From Phycisphaerales bacterium (GTDB lineage Bacteria > Planctomycetota > Phycisphaerae > Phycisphaerales > UBA1924): 64,000 nucleotides of DNA. Under the pieces are notes generated by a model. It saw only the letters and a program-made list of their open reading frames with translations. It had not been told where the DNA came from and ran no database searches. The stretch is taken from positions 43,197 to 107,196 of the forward strand of contig JAGQOH010000003.1 of assembly GCA_020427635.1 (NCBI GenBank), written 5' to 3'. Of the stretch, positions 8,814 through 16,956 are shown one piece after another; the stretch's first letter is position 1, and the number at the start of each line of letters is the position of its first letter. A program made the position numbers and the translations under genes.

Positions 8814-9296
8814 TTAGGCTGCGGGCTTGGGCAGGTCGGCCTCGCCAAGGAGGCGGAAGTTCTTGCGACGCAGGATCTGGCCTGCAAGCACCGGGTCATC
8901 GACTGCCAGGGCGATCGTTGGTGTGCCATTGGGGCGGAGCATGACCGGGTAGCTGAAGCGGATATTGATCTCGGCGCCGAGGAGATACAGGCACATGCGG
9001 CTCAGCGTGAGCCCGTTAATCAGCTCGATCACGAGCACGTCCATCTCGGAAAACGCCAAACCATGCGAGCGAAGGATGTCGCGGGCGGCGGGGGCGTCGC
9101 TTGTGACCAGGCGCACGACAGCGTGGTCCGAAGCTTCATGGACTGAGAGGGCACAGATTTGGCAGGTCCTGTGCTCGTCAAACGTTGTGAGAAGTTCAAA
9201 GAGCTTGCCGACTTTGTTGTCCAGGAAGACGCTGAATTGCGTGACGCTCGGTGGCGCGAAGCCGCGGGCAGTCTCTAGGGGTGCCATGTGTGTCAT
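8814..9296 (-). CDS. Tandem ACT-domain protein
   Basis: This 160-residue protein appears to be two ACT domains without a catalytic partner. The first (about 18-90) has QFSVFLDNKVGKLFELLTTF and then ICALSVHEASDHAVVRLV. The second (about 105-155) has MCLYLLGAEINIRFSYPVML and PTIALAVDDPVLAGQIL. ACT domains bind amino acids and usually regulate metabolic enzymes, so this could be a free-standing sensor. The start at 9294-9296 (MTHM) is chosen because AAGGAGGCGAAGGA lies just upstream; a longer frame exists but is not needed. It is probably co-transcribed with panC. The regulated target is unknown. Confidence 0.75.
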   Translation of the reverse strand: MTHMAPLETARGFAPPSVTQFSVFLDNKVGKLFELLTTFDEHRTCQICALSVHEASDHAVVRLVTSDAPAARDILRSHGLAFSEMDVLVIELINGLTLSRMCLYLLGAEINIRFSYPVMLRPNGTPTIALAVDDPVLAGQILRRKNFRLLGEADLPKPAA

Positions 9297-9598
9297 GATG
9301 TTCCTTCGCCTCCTTGCCACCTCGAGCGATCGGCGGTGGTCCGCCGCCATGGTCATCGCCCGGCTGCGCCGCACCGCGCGCCGTCAGCGATCCTTCTCCG
9401 CCCGAGTGATCCCCCGATGCCGCCCCCAAAAATGGCAGAATAGATAGATCAGGGCTGGGCACCGAAGCACGGCGGGGCCTGGAGGCTTCCCAGCATCCCT
9501 CCGTACCGCCTCCAGCCTAACCGTTCACCGAGCGATAACCAAGAGAAAACACCTCCAAAGCCCTGTTCGAAGCGGGCGTTTTCGCCACGGGTCTGGGC
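9297..9598. other. Intergenic region between mqnD and the ACT gene
   Basis: These 302 bases lie between two co-oriented minus-strand genes. They hold an 8-bp inverted repeat at 9479-9515 (separate entry), a small GGCGG/CCGCC hairpin at 9332-9345 close to the ACT gene's ribosome-binding site, and an AT-richer stretch around 9520-9550 that could hold a promoter (minus-strand TTGGTT, 16 nt, TTAGGC, weak). No credible gene was seen. Confidence 0.45.
9479..9515 (-). other. 8-bp inverted repeat, possible leader stem-loop
   Basis: CTGGAGGC at 9479-9486 pairs perfectly with GCCTCCAG at 9508-9515 across a 21-nt loop. There is no T-run on either strand, so it is not a classic terminator. It sits about 180 nt before the ACT gene start, where a regulatory leader could be, but no known riboswitch was recognised. 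Confidence 0.4.
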
Positions 9599-10627
9599 CT
9601 AGATCACGTCGAGGTCGGGTCCAACGGGGACAAGCCCGGCCGAACGCCCGGCTTCTAGCAGTGACTCGATGGCCCGTCGGCCTCGCTCGCCGCAGTCGAC
9701 CGACAGCTCGTTGACGTAGAGCTCGACAAACCGGTCCATGTCTGCTTTCGAGGGCGCGCCGACCGGCCCCGACGGCTTGGCCTCTTCAAGTGCCCCGGCG
9801 AAGTGCGCCGCGTAGGCCAAACCGGGGCCACGATGCTGGAGTGCATGGTGGATCGATGTGCGCAGGATCCTGGCGATGTTCTTCACGGTGCCGACGCCGA
9901 ACCGATCGTCCAGGTCACGCCGAATGGCGTTCGCACCGAGTGGCAACGGCAGCCCGCCGGTTTGGGCCGACCACCATGCACCGAGATCGACGAGCAGTTC
10001 CAACCCCGCAGCGGCATAGGTGACCTGCGCTTCGTGGATGACCAAGGCTGCGGCAACATCGCCTGCGAGCAACTCCGGGATCACGCGGTCGAATGGCACG
10101 GCGATGACAGCACCTTCAGGAATCTCAGTGAGGCCGGTCGCGCGCAGCATGAGCTGTAACACGAGGTACGCCGTTGTGCGCGTGCCGGGGATAGCAATGC
10201 GTCCGCCGTTGCGCAAGAGCTCGGCAAGATGGGCGAGGCGGTGGGCAGCGTCTGCCGGCGCGGGGTGGGCCGCATCGGGACGGATGAGGACCTTGGGGCC
10301 ATAGCCTTCGCCAAAGGATGCGCCGCAGGAGGTGAGGATGTATGTGTCACTCACGTGCGCATAGGTCGCGAAACTCATCGCGGTGATGTCGAAGTCGGCG
10401 CGTTCGATCGCGCGACGGTTGAGGGCCTCGATATCCGCAGCGACAGGGCTGAAGCGGAAGCGACCGGTGTCGATCGCGGGCGGCAAGCTCGGCAATGTGC
10501 CCAGGTGCGCGGGAGCTTCGATGCCGGCGGTGCCCAAGGGCCACCACATGAAGGCGTCGTCCGCGTCGGGGGAGTGGCCGATCGTCAACTCAACGGACGA
10601 GAGATTGATGGGCGTTTCGCCTGGCAT
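9599..10627 (-). CDS. mqnD: 1,4-dihydroxy-6-naphthoate synthase (futalosine pathway)
   Basis: MqnD cleaves cyclic dehypoxanthine futalosine to 1,4-dihydroxy-6-naphthoate in the futalosine route to menaquinone. The protein has 342 residues and a periplasmic-binding-protein-like fold. Visible family features are the N-terminal IGHSPDADDAFMWWPL, the region around DFDITAMSFATYAHV, IPGTRTTAYLVLQLML, and the C-terminal FVELYVNELSVDCGERGRRAIESLL. N-terminal additions are short, and the ATG at 10625-10627 fits. No other mqn gene is nearby. It is divergent from smpB, 59 bp away. The paralogous MqnA shares the fold, but the SPDxDD motif and C-terminus favour MqnD. Confidence 0.88.
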   Translation of the reverse strand: MPGETPINLSSVELTIGHSPDADDAFMWWPLGTAGIEAPAHLGTLPSLPPAIDTGRFRFSPVAADIEALNRRAIERADFDITAMSFATYAHVSDTYILTSCGASFGEGYGPKVLIRPDAAHPAPADAAHRLAHLAELLRNGGRIAIPGTRTTAYLVLQLMLRATGLTEIPEGAVIAVPFDRVIPELLAGDVAAALVIHEAQVTYAAAGLELLVDLGAWWSAQTGGLPLPLGANAIRRDLDDRFGVGTVKNIARILRTSIHHALQHRGPGLAYAAHFAGALEEAKPSGPVGAPSKADMDRFVELYVNELSVDCGERGRRAIESLLEAGRSAGLVPVGPDLDVI

Positions 10628-10686
10628 GGGCTGCGATCATAGACTGCCCGCTCGCGCGCGTGGTGCGGCGGTGCGATGGAGCGTGC

Positions 10687-11181
10687 ATGGCCAAGAAGAA
10701 ATCCAAGCACAAGGGCGACACCCCGACGATCGAGAACCGCAAGGCGCGGCACGATTATCACATCGATCGAACGCTCGAAGTCGGCATCAAGCTGCTCGGG
10801 ACCGAAGTGAAATCGGTGCGCGAGGGCAAGGTGTCGCTCAAGGAAGGGTATGTGCGCGTGCAGGAGGCGCGCCCGCCCAGCTTGTGGCTTCATTCGGTAC
10901 ACATCGCGGAGTATGACCACGCTGCCAAGGCGTTTCAGCACGCCACGACACGCACGCGATTGCTCCTGGCGCACAAGCGCGAGATTGCCGAACTTGTGAA
11001 AGAGACGGCGATTCGCGGCGTGACGATTGTGCCGCTCAAGATGTATTTCAAGGATGGGCGCGCGAAGCTGCAGATCGGGGTTGCACGCGGCAAGAAGCAG
11101 TTTGATAAGCGCGCGACGATCAAGGATCGCGAGGCAAGCCGGGCTATTGAGCGGGCGATGACGCGGAAGCGGATTGGGTAG
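10687..11181 (+). CDS. smpB: SsrA-binding protein SmpB
   Basis: It binds tmRNA and is required for trans-translation, the rescue of stalled ribosomes. The 164 residues match the family length. Conserved segments are ARHDYHIDRTLEVGIKLLGTEVKS, GKVSLKEGYVRV, LLLAHKREI, VPLKMYFKDGRAKLQIG, and the basic C-terminal tail KKQFDKRATIKDREASR. The N-terminus is Lys-rich (MAKKKSKHKG). The ATG at 10687 opens this basic segment; nine upstream codons in frame are not conserved-looking. No tmRNA gene was found in the window. Confidence 0.96.
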   Translation: MAKKKSKHKGDTPTIENRKARHDYHIDRTLEVGIKLLGTEVKSVREGKVSLKEGYVRVQEARPPSLWLHSVHIAEYDHAAKAFQHATTRTRLLLAHKREIAELVKETAIRGVTIVPLKMYFKDGRAKLQIGVARGKKQFDKRATIKDREASRAIERAMTRKRIG

Positions 11182-11252
11182 GTAGGCACTAGGGACTGGG
11201 TACTAGGGTGGCCCGACTTGCTTGCCACGTCGGAGCTTCGGATCATTGACGC

Positions 11253-11870
11253 GTGAGCAAGTACATGGACGACATGACGAAGGCGTCCGATCCGGTGGGG
11301 ATATCGCTTTCGCGCGCGTGCTACCGAGAACGAACCGGGTGGTTTGAGCGATTCACTGCGTGGCGTATTCGTCGTCATGGAATAATCCTGACTGAGTTGC
11401 TCGACGAACATTTGCAAATGGGCGATTCGCGAGCCGCAGTCGTCATTTCGGTGCGGCCGCTTCGAGTGGCTGCGTATACAGATGAACTTGATTGCGTAGC
11501 GATGCTCCGTTTTCCGAGGCATCTTGTCCGCACGCATCGTCTCAAGCCAGGCAGCCGGCTGCTCACCGTAAACACGTACACAATGGAAGGCAGGGGAGCA
11601 CGAGATCTGGTGCCGGGGCCTCGCACAACGCATCGCTACCCAGATTTCTTTCCTCTGATTGCTGAGTTCTACTCGGATGATCGGGACAAGATTGAGGCAC
11701 GCAAGCTGAGGATCGATGAGGAAGAATGGGATCGTTGCTGGCAGATGGGCAAAGAGTATTACCGGCGACTTCCAAACCTTGCGCGCGATGGTTCACCACT
11801 GGCGGCATCAGTTGAAGGATACTCGATGAAAGAGAAACCGTTGTGGCGTTCGATGCTTGGTTTGCCATAG
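11253..11870 (+). CDS. Hypothetical protein, 205 residues
   Basis: I do not recognise this protein. It has no signal peptide or membrane span. It is rich in Arg and charged residues, with a predicted alpha/beta middle (AAVVISVRPLRVAAYTDELDCVAMLRFP) and a helical, acidic C-terminal third (RIDEEEWDRCWQMGKEYYRRL). The first codon is GTG at 11253, and an ATG four codons in is an alternative start. Codon third positions look more A/T-rich than in neighbouring smpB and the ABC exporter, which hints at a different history. A short repeat-like stretch with two ACTAGGG copies lies between smpB and this gene (11182-11210). Confidence 0.6.
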   Translation: MSKYMDDMTKASDPVGISLSRACYRERTGWFERFTAWRIRRHGIILTELLDEHLQMGDSRAAVVISVRPLRVAAYTDELDCVAMLRFPRHLVRTHRLKPGSRLLTVNTYTMEGRGARDLVPGPRTTHRYPDFFPLIAEFYSDDRDKIEARKLRIDEEEWDRCWQMGKEYYRRLPNLARDGSPLAASVEGYSMKEKPLWRSMLGLP

Positions 11871-11911
11871 CGTTCGCGCACACGTCCTCAACTTCCGCGA
11901 TACTTCCCCCA

Positions 11912-13804
11912 ATGACCCCCAAGACCGGGCCAAGTTCGGATGCCGCGTCGACGTCCACGCGCGGGGCGTTCTGGCAACTTGCCAGGCGCATGCTGCACCA
12001 CAAGGCGAATGTGGTGGGGGCGTTGGTGATGGCGTTCGTCTCGGCCGCGGGGCTCGGCGCGGGGCTCGTCGGCATTGCGCTGGTGCTCAAGCAAGTGCTG
12101 CCCGATGCCAAGAGCGGCTTTGAAGGGCGGTCGTTGCAGCAGATGGCACAGGAGGCCGCGGCAAAGGCGCCGGGTTGGTTGAGCGTGCCGCAGGGGTGGA
12201 TCGATGGGCTGCCGACGGATCGGTTTGATTCAGTCGTGTGGCTGGTGGTTGGGCTTGGGGTGCTGACGCTTGTCGGCGGAGCGGCGAACTTCCTGCATCG
12301 CTATCTGTCCTTGTCGTTGACGACGCATGTGGTCGCGGAGGTTCGGCGCGATGCGTATGAGCATGTGCTGATGATGCCGCTGGGCAGGATCATTGGCGGG
12401 TCGAGTGCCGACACGATCTCGCGGATCGTCAATGATGCGAATACGTTGAACCGGGGGTTCAGTGCGCTGACGAGCCAGGTGGTTGCGCAGCTGACCAAGG
12501 GCATTGCGGCGGCGATCGCGGCGTTTGTCATTGACTGGCGTTTGAGCCTTGTGACGCTCGCAGTGGCACCGGTGCTGTTCTTTGTGATTCGCACGCTTGG
12601 CAAGCGGATTCGGCGCGGCAGCAAGCGCGCGATGAAGGGACAGGCCAAGTTGCTCGAGAGCGCGACTGAGGCGATGTTCGGCTTTCGCGTGATGAAGGTA
12701 TACGGGGCAGAGGGCCGCGAGCTTGAGCGGTTTGAGTCGCACAACCGTCAAGTGGTGAAGGAGCAGCTTCGCGTGCGCACGGCGCGGGCGCTCGCGGGGC
12801 CATTGATTGAGCTGCTTGCGATCATCGTGATGGGGGCGCTGGCGCTGGTTGCCGCGAAGGCGATTATTGATAGCGAGCTTGATCCGGCGAATTTCCTGAC
12901 GGCCCTGATGAGCCTGGCGGTCGCGGGGAATGCGCTCAAGCCCTTGAACAATCTTGCGCAAGATATTCAGCAGGCGGACGCCGCGGCTCAGCGGTTGCTC
13001 GAGGTTATGCATGTCGCCCCCGAGCCGACGGGCGGGACGAACGCGCTGCCTCGGCATACGAAGTCGATCGCGTTCGAGGATGTGCGCTTCAAGTATCCAA
13101 CGGGGCGCATGTTTGCGGTGGATGGTGTGAGCCTGGAGATTCCGTTTGGGTCGACGGTGGCATTTGTGGGGCCCAATGGTTGTGGGAAGACGACGCTGCT
13201 GGGGCTTGTGCCGCGGCTGTATGCGCCGAGTGAAGGCTCGGTGCGCATTGATGGCATGGATGTGGACGAGGTGCAACTGTCGTCCTTGCGCGCACAGATT
13301 GGCGTGGTGTCACAGGAGGTCGTGCTGTTTGCTGGCACGATTGCGGAGAACATTGCGTATTCGAAGCCGAACGCGGCGCGCGAGGAGATCGAACGGGCGG
13401 CGAAGCTGGCTCATGCCGACGCGTTCATCCGCGAGTTACCCGAGGGGTATGACACGCCGGTAGGCGCGCAGGGGTTGACCTTGTCGGGCGGACAACGGCA
13501 GCGACTCAGCATCGCGCGGGCGCTGCTGCGCGATCCGGCGATTCTGATTCTTGATGAGGCGACGAGCATGATCGATGCTGAGAGCGAGGCGCAGATTGCG
13601 GCGGCGATCAGCGAGCAGGCCGGTCGGCGGACGACGCTTGTCGTGGCGCACCGGTTCAGCACGATCACGTCGGCGGATCGCATCGTGGTGATGGACAAGG
13701 GTAAGGTGCTGGACGTGGGGCGGCACGAGGAGCTTGTCGAGCGCTGCGAGCTTTATCGGCAGTTGGCGAGCCACCAGACGCTGCCCAGTGGTGCGGCGAC
13801 GTAG
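11912..13804 (+). CDS. ABC exporter, fused membrane and ATPase domains (MsbA-like)
   Basis: This 630-residue half-transporter probably works as a homodimer that moves lipids or amphipathic substrates out across the inner membrane. The N-terminal half has about six membrane helices, with a large loop after the first (about residues 60-105). The ATPase domain begins near residue 380: FEDVRFKYPTG, Walker A GPNGCGKTT, the signature LSGGQRQRLSIARALL, Walker B ILILDEAT, and the switch His in VVAHRF. The ATG at 11912 precedes a polar N-terminus; an upstream ATG would add 23 residues. It lies 40 bp upstream of der. The substrate cannot be told from sequence; an MsbA-like role in lipid A export is possible because the window also encodes an LptD-like protein. 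Confidence 0.85.
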   Translation: MTPKTGPSSDAASTSTRGAFWQLARRMLHHKANVVGALVMAFVSAAGLGAGLVGIALVLKQVLPDAKSGFEGRSLQQMAQEAAAKAPGWLSVPQGWIDGLPTDRFDSVVWLVVGLGVLTLVGGAANFLHRYLSLSLTTHVVAEVRRDAYEHVLMMPLGRIIGGSSADTISRIVNDANTLNRGFSALTSQVVAQLTKGIAAAIAAFVIDWRLSLVTLAVAPVLFFVIRTLGKRIRRGSKRAMKGQAKLLESATEAMFGFRVMKVYGAEGRELERFESHNRQVVKEQLRVRTARALAGPLIELLAIIVMGALALVAAKAIIDSELDPANFLTALMSLAVAGNALKPLNNLAQDIQQADAAAQRLLEVMHVAPEPTGGTNALPRHTKSIAFEDVRFKYPTGRMFAVDGVSLEIPFGSTVAFVGPNGCGKTTLLGLVPRLYAPSEGSVRIDGMDVDEVQLSSLRAQIGVVSQEVVLFAGTIAENIAYSKPNAAREEIERAAKLAHADAFIRELPEGYDTPVGAQGLTLSGGQRQRLSIARALLRDPAILILDEATSMIDAESEAQIAAAISEQAGRRTTLVVAHRFSTITSADRIVVMDKGKVLDVGRHEELVERCELYRQLASHQTLPSGAAT

Positions 13805-13844
13805 CGACGACGTGGCAGGGGCGGGCTGCCTACCATGGCGGCTT

Positions 13845-15386
13845 ATGGGAATGCACCGAGTTGCCATTGTGGGCCGACCCAACGTCGGCAAGAGTTCGTT
13901 GCTGAACATGCTCGCGCGGTCGAAGGTGTCGATTGTCGACCCGACGCCTGGCGTGACGCGCGATCGGGTGTCGACGATCGTCGAGCTCGAGGGGCCGAAG
14001 CGCATCGAGGAGCCGCTGTTGGTCGAAGTGACCGACACGGGCGGCTATGGCGTGTACATGGCGGAGGGCGGGCGATTCGATGATGCGGGGATGGACCTGC
14101 AGAAGCTGACGGGTTCGATCGAGGGGCAGATCGCGAGCGCCGTGGAGCGGGCGGATTTGATTCTGTTCGTCATTGATGCGCAGGCGGGCGTGACCGCGCT
14201 GGATGAGACGGTCGCGAAGCTGCTGCGCGAGCGCGCCATGAAGAAGGGCGACAGGTCGGGCGATGGCAAGCGCGTGCCCGTCATGCTTGTGGCAAACAAG
14301 GTGGATGCCGAGAACTGGGAGCCGCACGCGCTGGAGGCGAGTGCGCTCGGTTTTGGCGAACCAATCATCGTTTCTGCATTGAACAACTTTCGCCGGCGTG
14401 AGATGCGCGAGAAACTCTGGAAGGCGCTGCACGAGATCACGCCGGGCGATGATGACGGGCGCATGCCCGAGATGCAGATTGCGCTGGTCGGGCGGCGGAA
14501 CGCGGGGAAGAGTTCGTTTGTCAACGCACTTGCTGGGTCTGAGCGGTGCATTGTTTCAGAGATTCCGGGCACGACGCGCGATGCGATCGATGTGCGGTTT
14601 GAGGTCGATGGTAAGAGCCTGCTCGCAATCGATACCGCAGGCGTGCGCAAGCGCAGCAAGTTTGCCGATGCAGTGGAGCACTTTGCAAACATGCGGATGG
14701 CGGCGTCGATCCGGCGCGCGGATGTGGTGCTGCTGCTGATTGATTCTACGGAGGCGATTTCGGGCGTGGATAAACGACTCGGCGCGCAGGTGCGCGAGAG
14801 CTTCAAGCCGTGCATCATCGTAGTGAGCAAGTGGGATTTGGCGAAGGGCCGCAAGAATGTGAAGGGCAAGCCTATCACGACAGACGACTATCGCGACTAT
14901 CTGGACAAGGAGCTGCCGGGGCTGGTTGGGGCGCCGATCGTGTTTACCAGTTCCAAAGACGGCACGAATGTGCATGAAGTGATCGATGTTGCGTTTGACT
15001 TGTACGAGCAGAGCAGGACGAGGCTCAGCACGGGCGAGCTGAATCGCATCATGAAGGACATTCTGGCATCGCGCGGGCCGGGCGGGCGCGGGCGCGTGTA
15101 CTACGCGAGCCAGGTGGCGACGAGCCCGCCCACGATTGTGCTCATGGTGAACAAGCCGGATTTGTTTGAGGGGAACTACGAGCGGTTTTTGCTCAATCGA
15201 TTCCGCGAGATGACGCCGTTTGCTGAGTGCCCGGTGCGCCTGATCATTCGCGAGCGCAAGCGGGCGTCGTTGCAGGATCTGCTGAGCGGCGCGCATCGCA
15301 AGAGCAAAGAGGTCGGCAAGATCGGCGGCGGGGAGATGGTCGAGGATGACGGCGGTGGTTGGATGGAGGTGGGGGAGGAGAAGTGA
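13845..15386 (+). CDS. der: Ribosome-associated GTPase Der (EngA)
   Basis: This tandem GTPase is needed for 50S ribosomal subunit assembly. The first G domain has GRPNVGKSSLLN (G1), VTDTGG (G3) and ANKVD (G4). The second has VGRRNAGKSSFVNALAG (G1), AIDTAGVRKRS (G3) and VSKWDLAKG (G4). A KH-like domain closes the protein (about 415-490). The 513 residues exceed the usual 440-490. The extra length comes from a charged insertion in the first G domain (RAMKKGDRSGDGKR) and an acidic tail ending MEVGEEK. The ATG at 13845 sits three codons before the first beta strand. Confidence 0.95.
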   Translation: MGMHRVAIVGRPNVGKSSLLNMLARSKVSIVDPTPGVTRDRVSTIVELEGPKRIEEPLLVEVTDTGGYGVYMAEGGRFDDAGMDLQKLTGSIEGQIASAVERADLILFVIDAQAGVTALDETVAKLLRERAMKKGDRSGDGKRVPVMLVANKVDAENWEPHALEASALGFGEPIIVSALNNFRRREMREKLWKALHEITPGDDDGRMPEMQIALVGRRNAGKSSFVNALAGSERCIVSEIPGTTRDAIDVRFEVDGKSLLAIDTAGVRKRSKFADAVEHFANMRMAASIRRADVVLLLIDSTEAISGVDKRLGAQVRESFKPCIIVVSKWDLAKGRKNVKGKPITTDDYRDYLDKELPGLVGAPIVFTSSKDGTNVHEVIDVAFDLYEQSRTRLSTGELNRIMKDILASRGPGGRGRVYYASQVATSPPTIVLMVNKPDLFEGNYERFLLNRFREMTPFAECPVRLIIRERKRASLQDLLSGAHRKSKEVGKIGGGEMVEDDGGGWMEVGEEK

Positions 15387-15409
15387 GGGCGTCAACAAGG
15401 AAGGTTGAT

Positions 15410-15694
15410 ATGCGCATCACAGTCAATGAACTACGGAATGCTTGCGATCGCCTGTTGAGCCACCTAGAGGAGTCAGGCCAAACCGAGTTCGATTTTGATG
15501 ACGACTTGTATTGGGATATTCCAGCGGATGTCCGGTACGACGCCTATTCACCAATCGAAGCTGCTACGGCAGGGCAGCTTGAAGAAGACTGGAAAAATGT
15601 CGTTGAGATCCAGCGCGGCAACAGTGAGCCAGTGGGATACGCATTGGTCTGGCTATCCACGATCATGCGTCGAGTTGGTGAGGCGGCTTTTTGA
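15410..15694 (+). CDS. Small hypothetical protein, 94 residues
   Basis: This is an acidic soluble protein with a helical N-terminus (ITVNELRNACDRLLSHLEESG), a conserved-looking acidic centre (FDFDDDLYWDIPADVRYD), and a C-terminal helix. The ATG at 15410 follows an excellent AAGGAAGG Shine-Dalgarno, which decides the start. The function is not recognised. Codon use is noticeably more A/T-rich than in der just upstream, suggesting recent arrival. Small acidic proteins of this shape are often immunity or antidote proteins, but no partner toxin is adjacent, so that is speculation. Confidence 0.65.
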   Translation: MRITVNELRNACDRLLSHLEESGQTEFDFDDDLYWDIPADVRYDAYSPIEAATAGQLEEDWKNVVEIQRGNSEPVGYALVWLSTIMRRVGEAAF

Positions 15695-15702
15695 CGCTCG
15701 CG

Positions 15703-15785
15703 ATTTGGCCCCTCACCCGGCGAAGCGCCACCCTCTCCCCGCAAGCGGGGCGAGGGAGCAGGAATCACGCCGCTTCGGGCCAAAT
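15703..15785. repeat. Nested inverted repeat with bidirectional terminator-like hairpin
   Basis: The core hairpin pairs CCCTCTCCCCGC (15731-15742) with GCGGGGCGAGGG (15745-15756), with one mismatch. It lies between convergent genes and can end transcription from both sides. Outer arms ATTTGGCCC (15703-15711) and GGGCCAAAT (15777-15785) also pair. The right arm lies inside the last codons of the REC-GAF gene, so the element mirrors that gene's 3' end. Confidence 0.65.
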
Positions 15786-16934
15786 GTCGCCAAGCGGGTC
15801 GCCGCTGTTGTCATCACCCACTTCGAAGCCGCGCCACTCAGAGTGCTCGGTCATGCGATTGTGGATGCGCACGACGCGGGCGAGTTGCTCCCCAAACAGG
15901 TCGCGCACGATGCGCAAGGGTGTGAGCAGGGTTTGCGGGAAGGGCGTGCGCTTGTCTCGGAAGAGCACGACGACCGCGAGGCAATCGCCCTCGAAGTGTG
16001 ATGAGAACGCGAGGCCCGTTGCGTTGTCGATCCAGTGGGCCTCGTCGCCCAGGTTGTCGTGCAGCGCCTTCGTAGATTGCATAGCGAGCACATCTTCGAG
16101 CGCCGCGAGGCGCTGCGGCGCGGTGTCCGCCATGTGATCGAGCAGCGCATCCGCAGAGTCCTTGGGCAGGTCGTAGTTGACATATGCGCCAAGGGAGAAG
16201 TCGCCATCGCCTGTCGGGAGGAAGATGGCGGCGTTGGTTGGGCCGGTGCGCTTCAGGATGTATTCGAGGGTGACGCGGAGAACGCGCTCGACATCGAGCT
16301 CGCGGCGGATGAGGGCGGTGTACTCCGAGGCGATCGTCAGGTGGGCATCGGCGTGTGCGTTGGGCGCGAGTTCTTTGGCCTTGGCGCGAATGGCGGGTTT
16401 CTTGGTCGGCTCGGGGGCCGAGTTCTCCTGCATTTCGCGCTCCTCGGTGAGGCGCCGGCACATGCGGCGCAGGCGGTCGACGCGGCGCATGGCTTCGCGC
16501 ATGCGCTCTGAGGTCTGCAAGGCGGTGGTGAGCCTGGTGCGCAGCTCGTCGGGGTCGAAGGGTTTGACGATCAGGTCAGCGGCGCCCGCTCGCATCGAAT
16601 CAATGCTCGTGCGCAGGTTCGGATTGGCGGTCGTGATGATCACCTGCAGCGTGTCGTCTGCTTCTGAGACATCGGCGGCGAGGCCCAGGGCGGCTTCAGC
16701 AAAGGAGTCGGCATCGATGACCACCACGCCAAAACGACCAGACGATGCCTCGGTGCGGAAGACGGTGGGGTCGGTCACGACGCGCAGGTCGAGGCCCAGG
16801 TCGGTAGCGGCGAGCGCAATGGCGGCGGCGTGGTCGTGTTCGCGCTCGAGCATGAGCAGCCCGGCGCGTTTCATCTGCGCGCCGGCGTTGTTGGGCGCAC
16901 CGTCGGGTTGTTGCGGTGTGGGTGATGTTGTCAC
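15765..16934 (-). CDS. Response-regulator-like protein with REC and GAF domains
   Basis: This is a 389-residue cytoplasmic signalling protein. The REC domain (about 24-140) has the phospho-acceptor Asp in VVVIDADSF, a switch Thr in VIITTANPN, and the conserved Lys in LIVKPFDPDEL. The usual acidic pair after the first strand is LEREHD rather than DD, so metal binding may be altered. A charged linker with coiled-coil character (about 143-200) leads to a GAF-like domain (about 205-370). There is no DNA-binding or enzymatic output domain, so it may act by protein contact, probably with the kinase encoded 22 bp upstream. The start is the ATG at 16932-16934. Confidence 0.75.
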   Translation of the reverse strand: MTTSPTPQQPDGAPNNAGAQMKRAGLLMLEREHDHAAAIALAATDLGLDLRVVTDPTVFRTEASSGRFGVVVIDADSFAEAALGLAADVSEADDTLQVIITTANPNLRTSIDSMRAGAADLIVKPFDPDELRTRLTTALQTSERMREAMRRVDRLRRMCRRLTEEREMQENSAPEPTKKPAIRAKAKELAPNAHADAHLTIASEYTALIRRELDVERVLRVTLEYILKRTGPTNAAIFLPTGDGDFSLGAYVNYDLPKDSADALLDHMADTAPQRLAALEDVLAMQSTKALHDNLGDEAHWIDNATGLAFSSHFEGDCLAVVVLFRDKRTPFPQTLLTPLRIVRDLFGEQLARVVRIHNRMTEHSEWRGFEVGDDNSGDPLGDIWPEAA

Positions 16935-16956
16935 GTCGCAACCTCCGAGGGCGTGC

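Noticed and set aside
12230..13276. Minus-strand frame of 348 residues opposite the ABC exporter
   Set aside because: His- and Arg-rich product without motifs, fully antisense to the ABC exporter whose motifs are intact.
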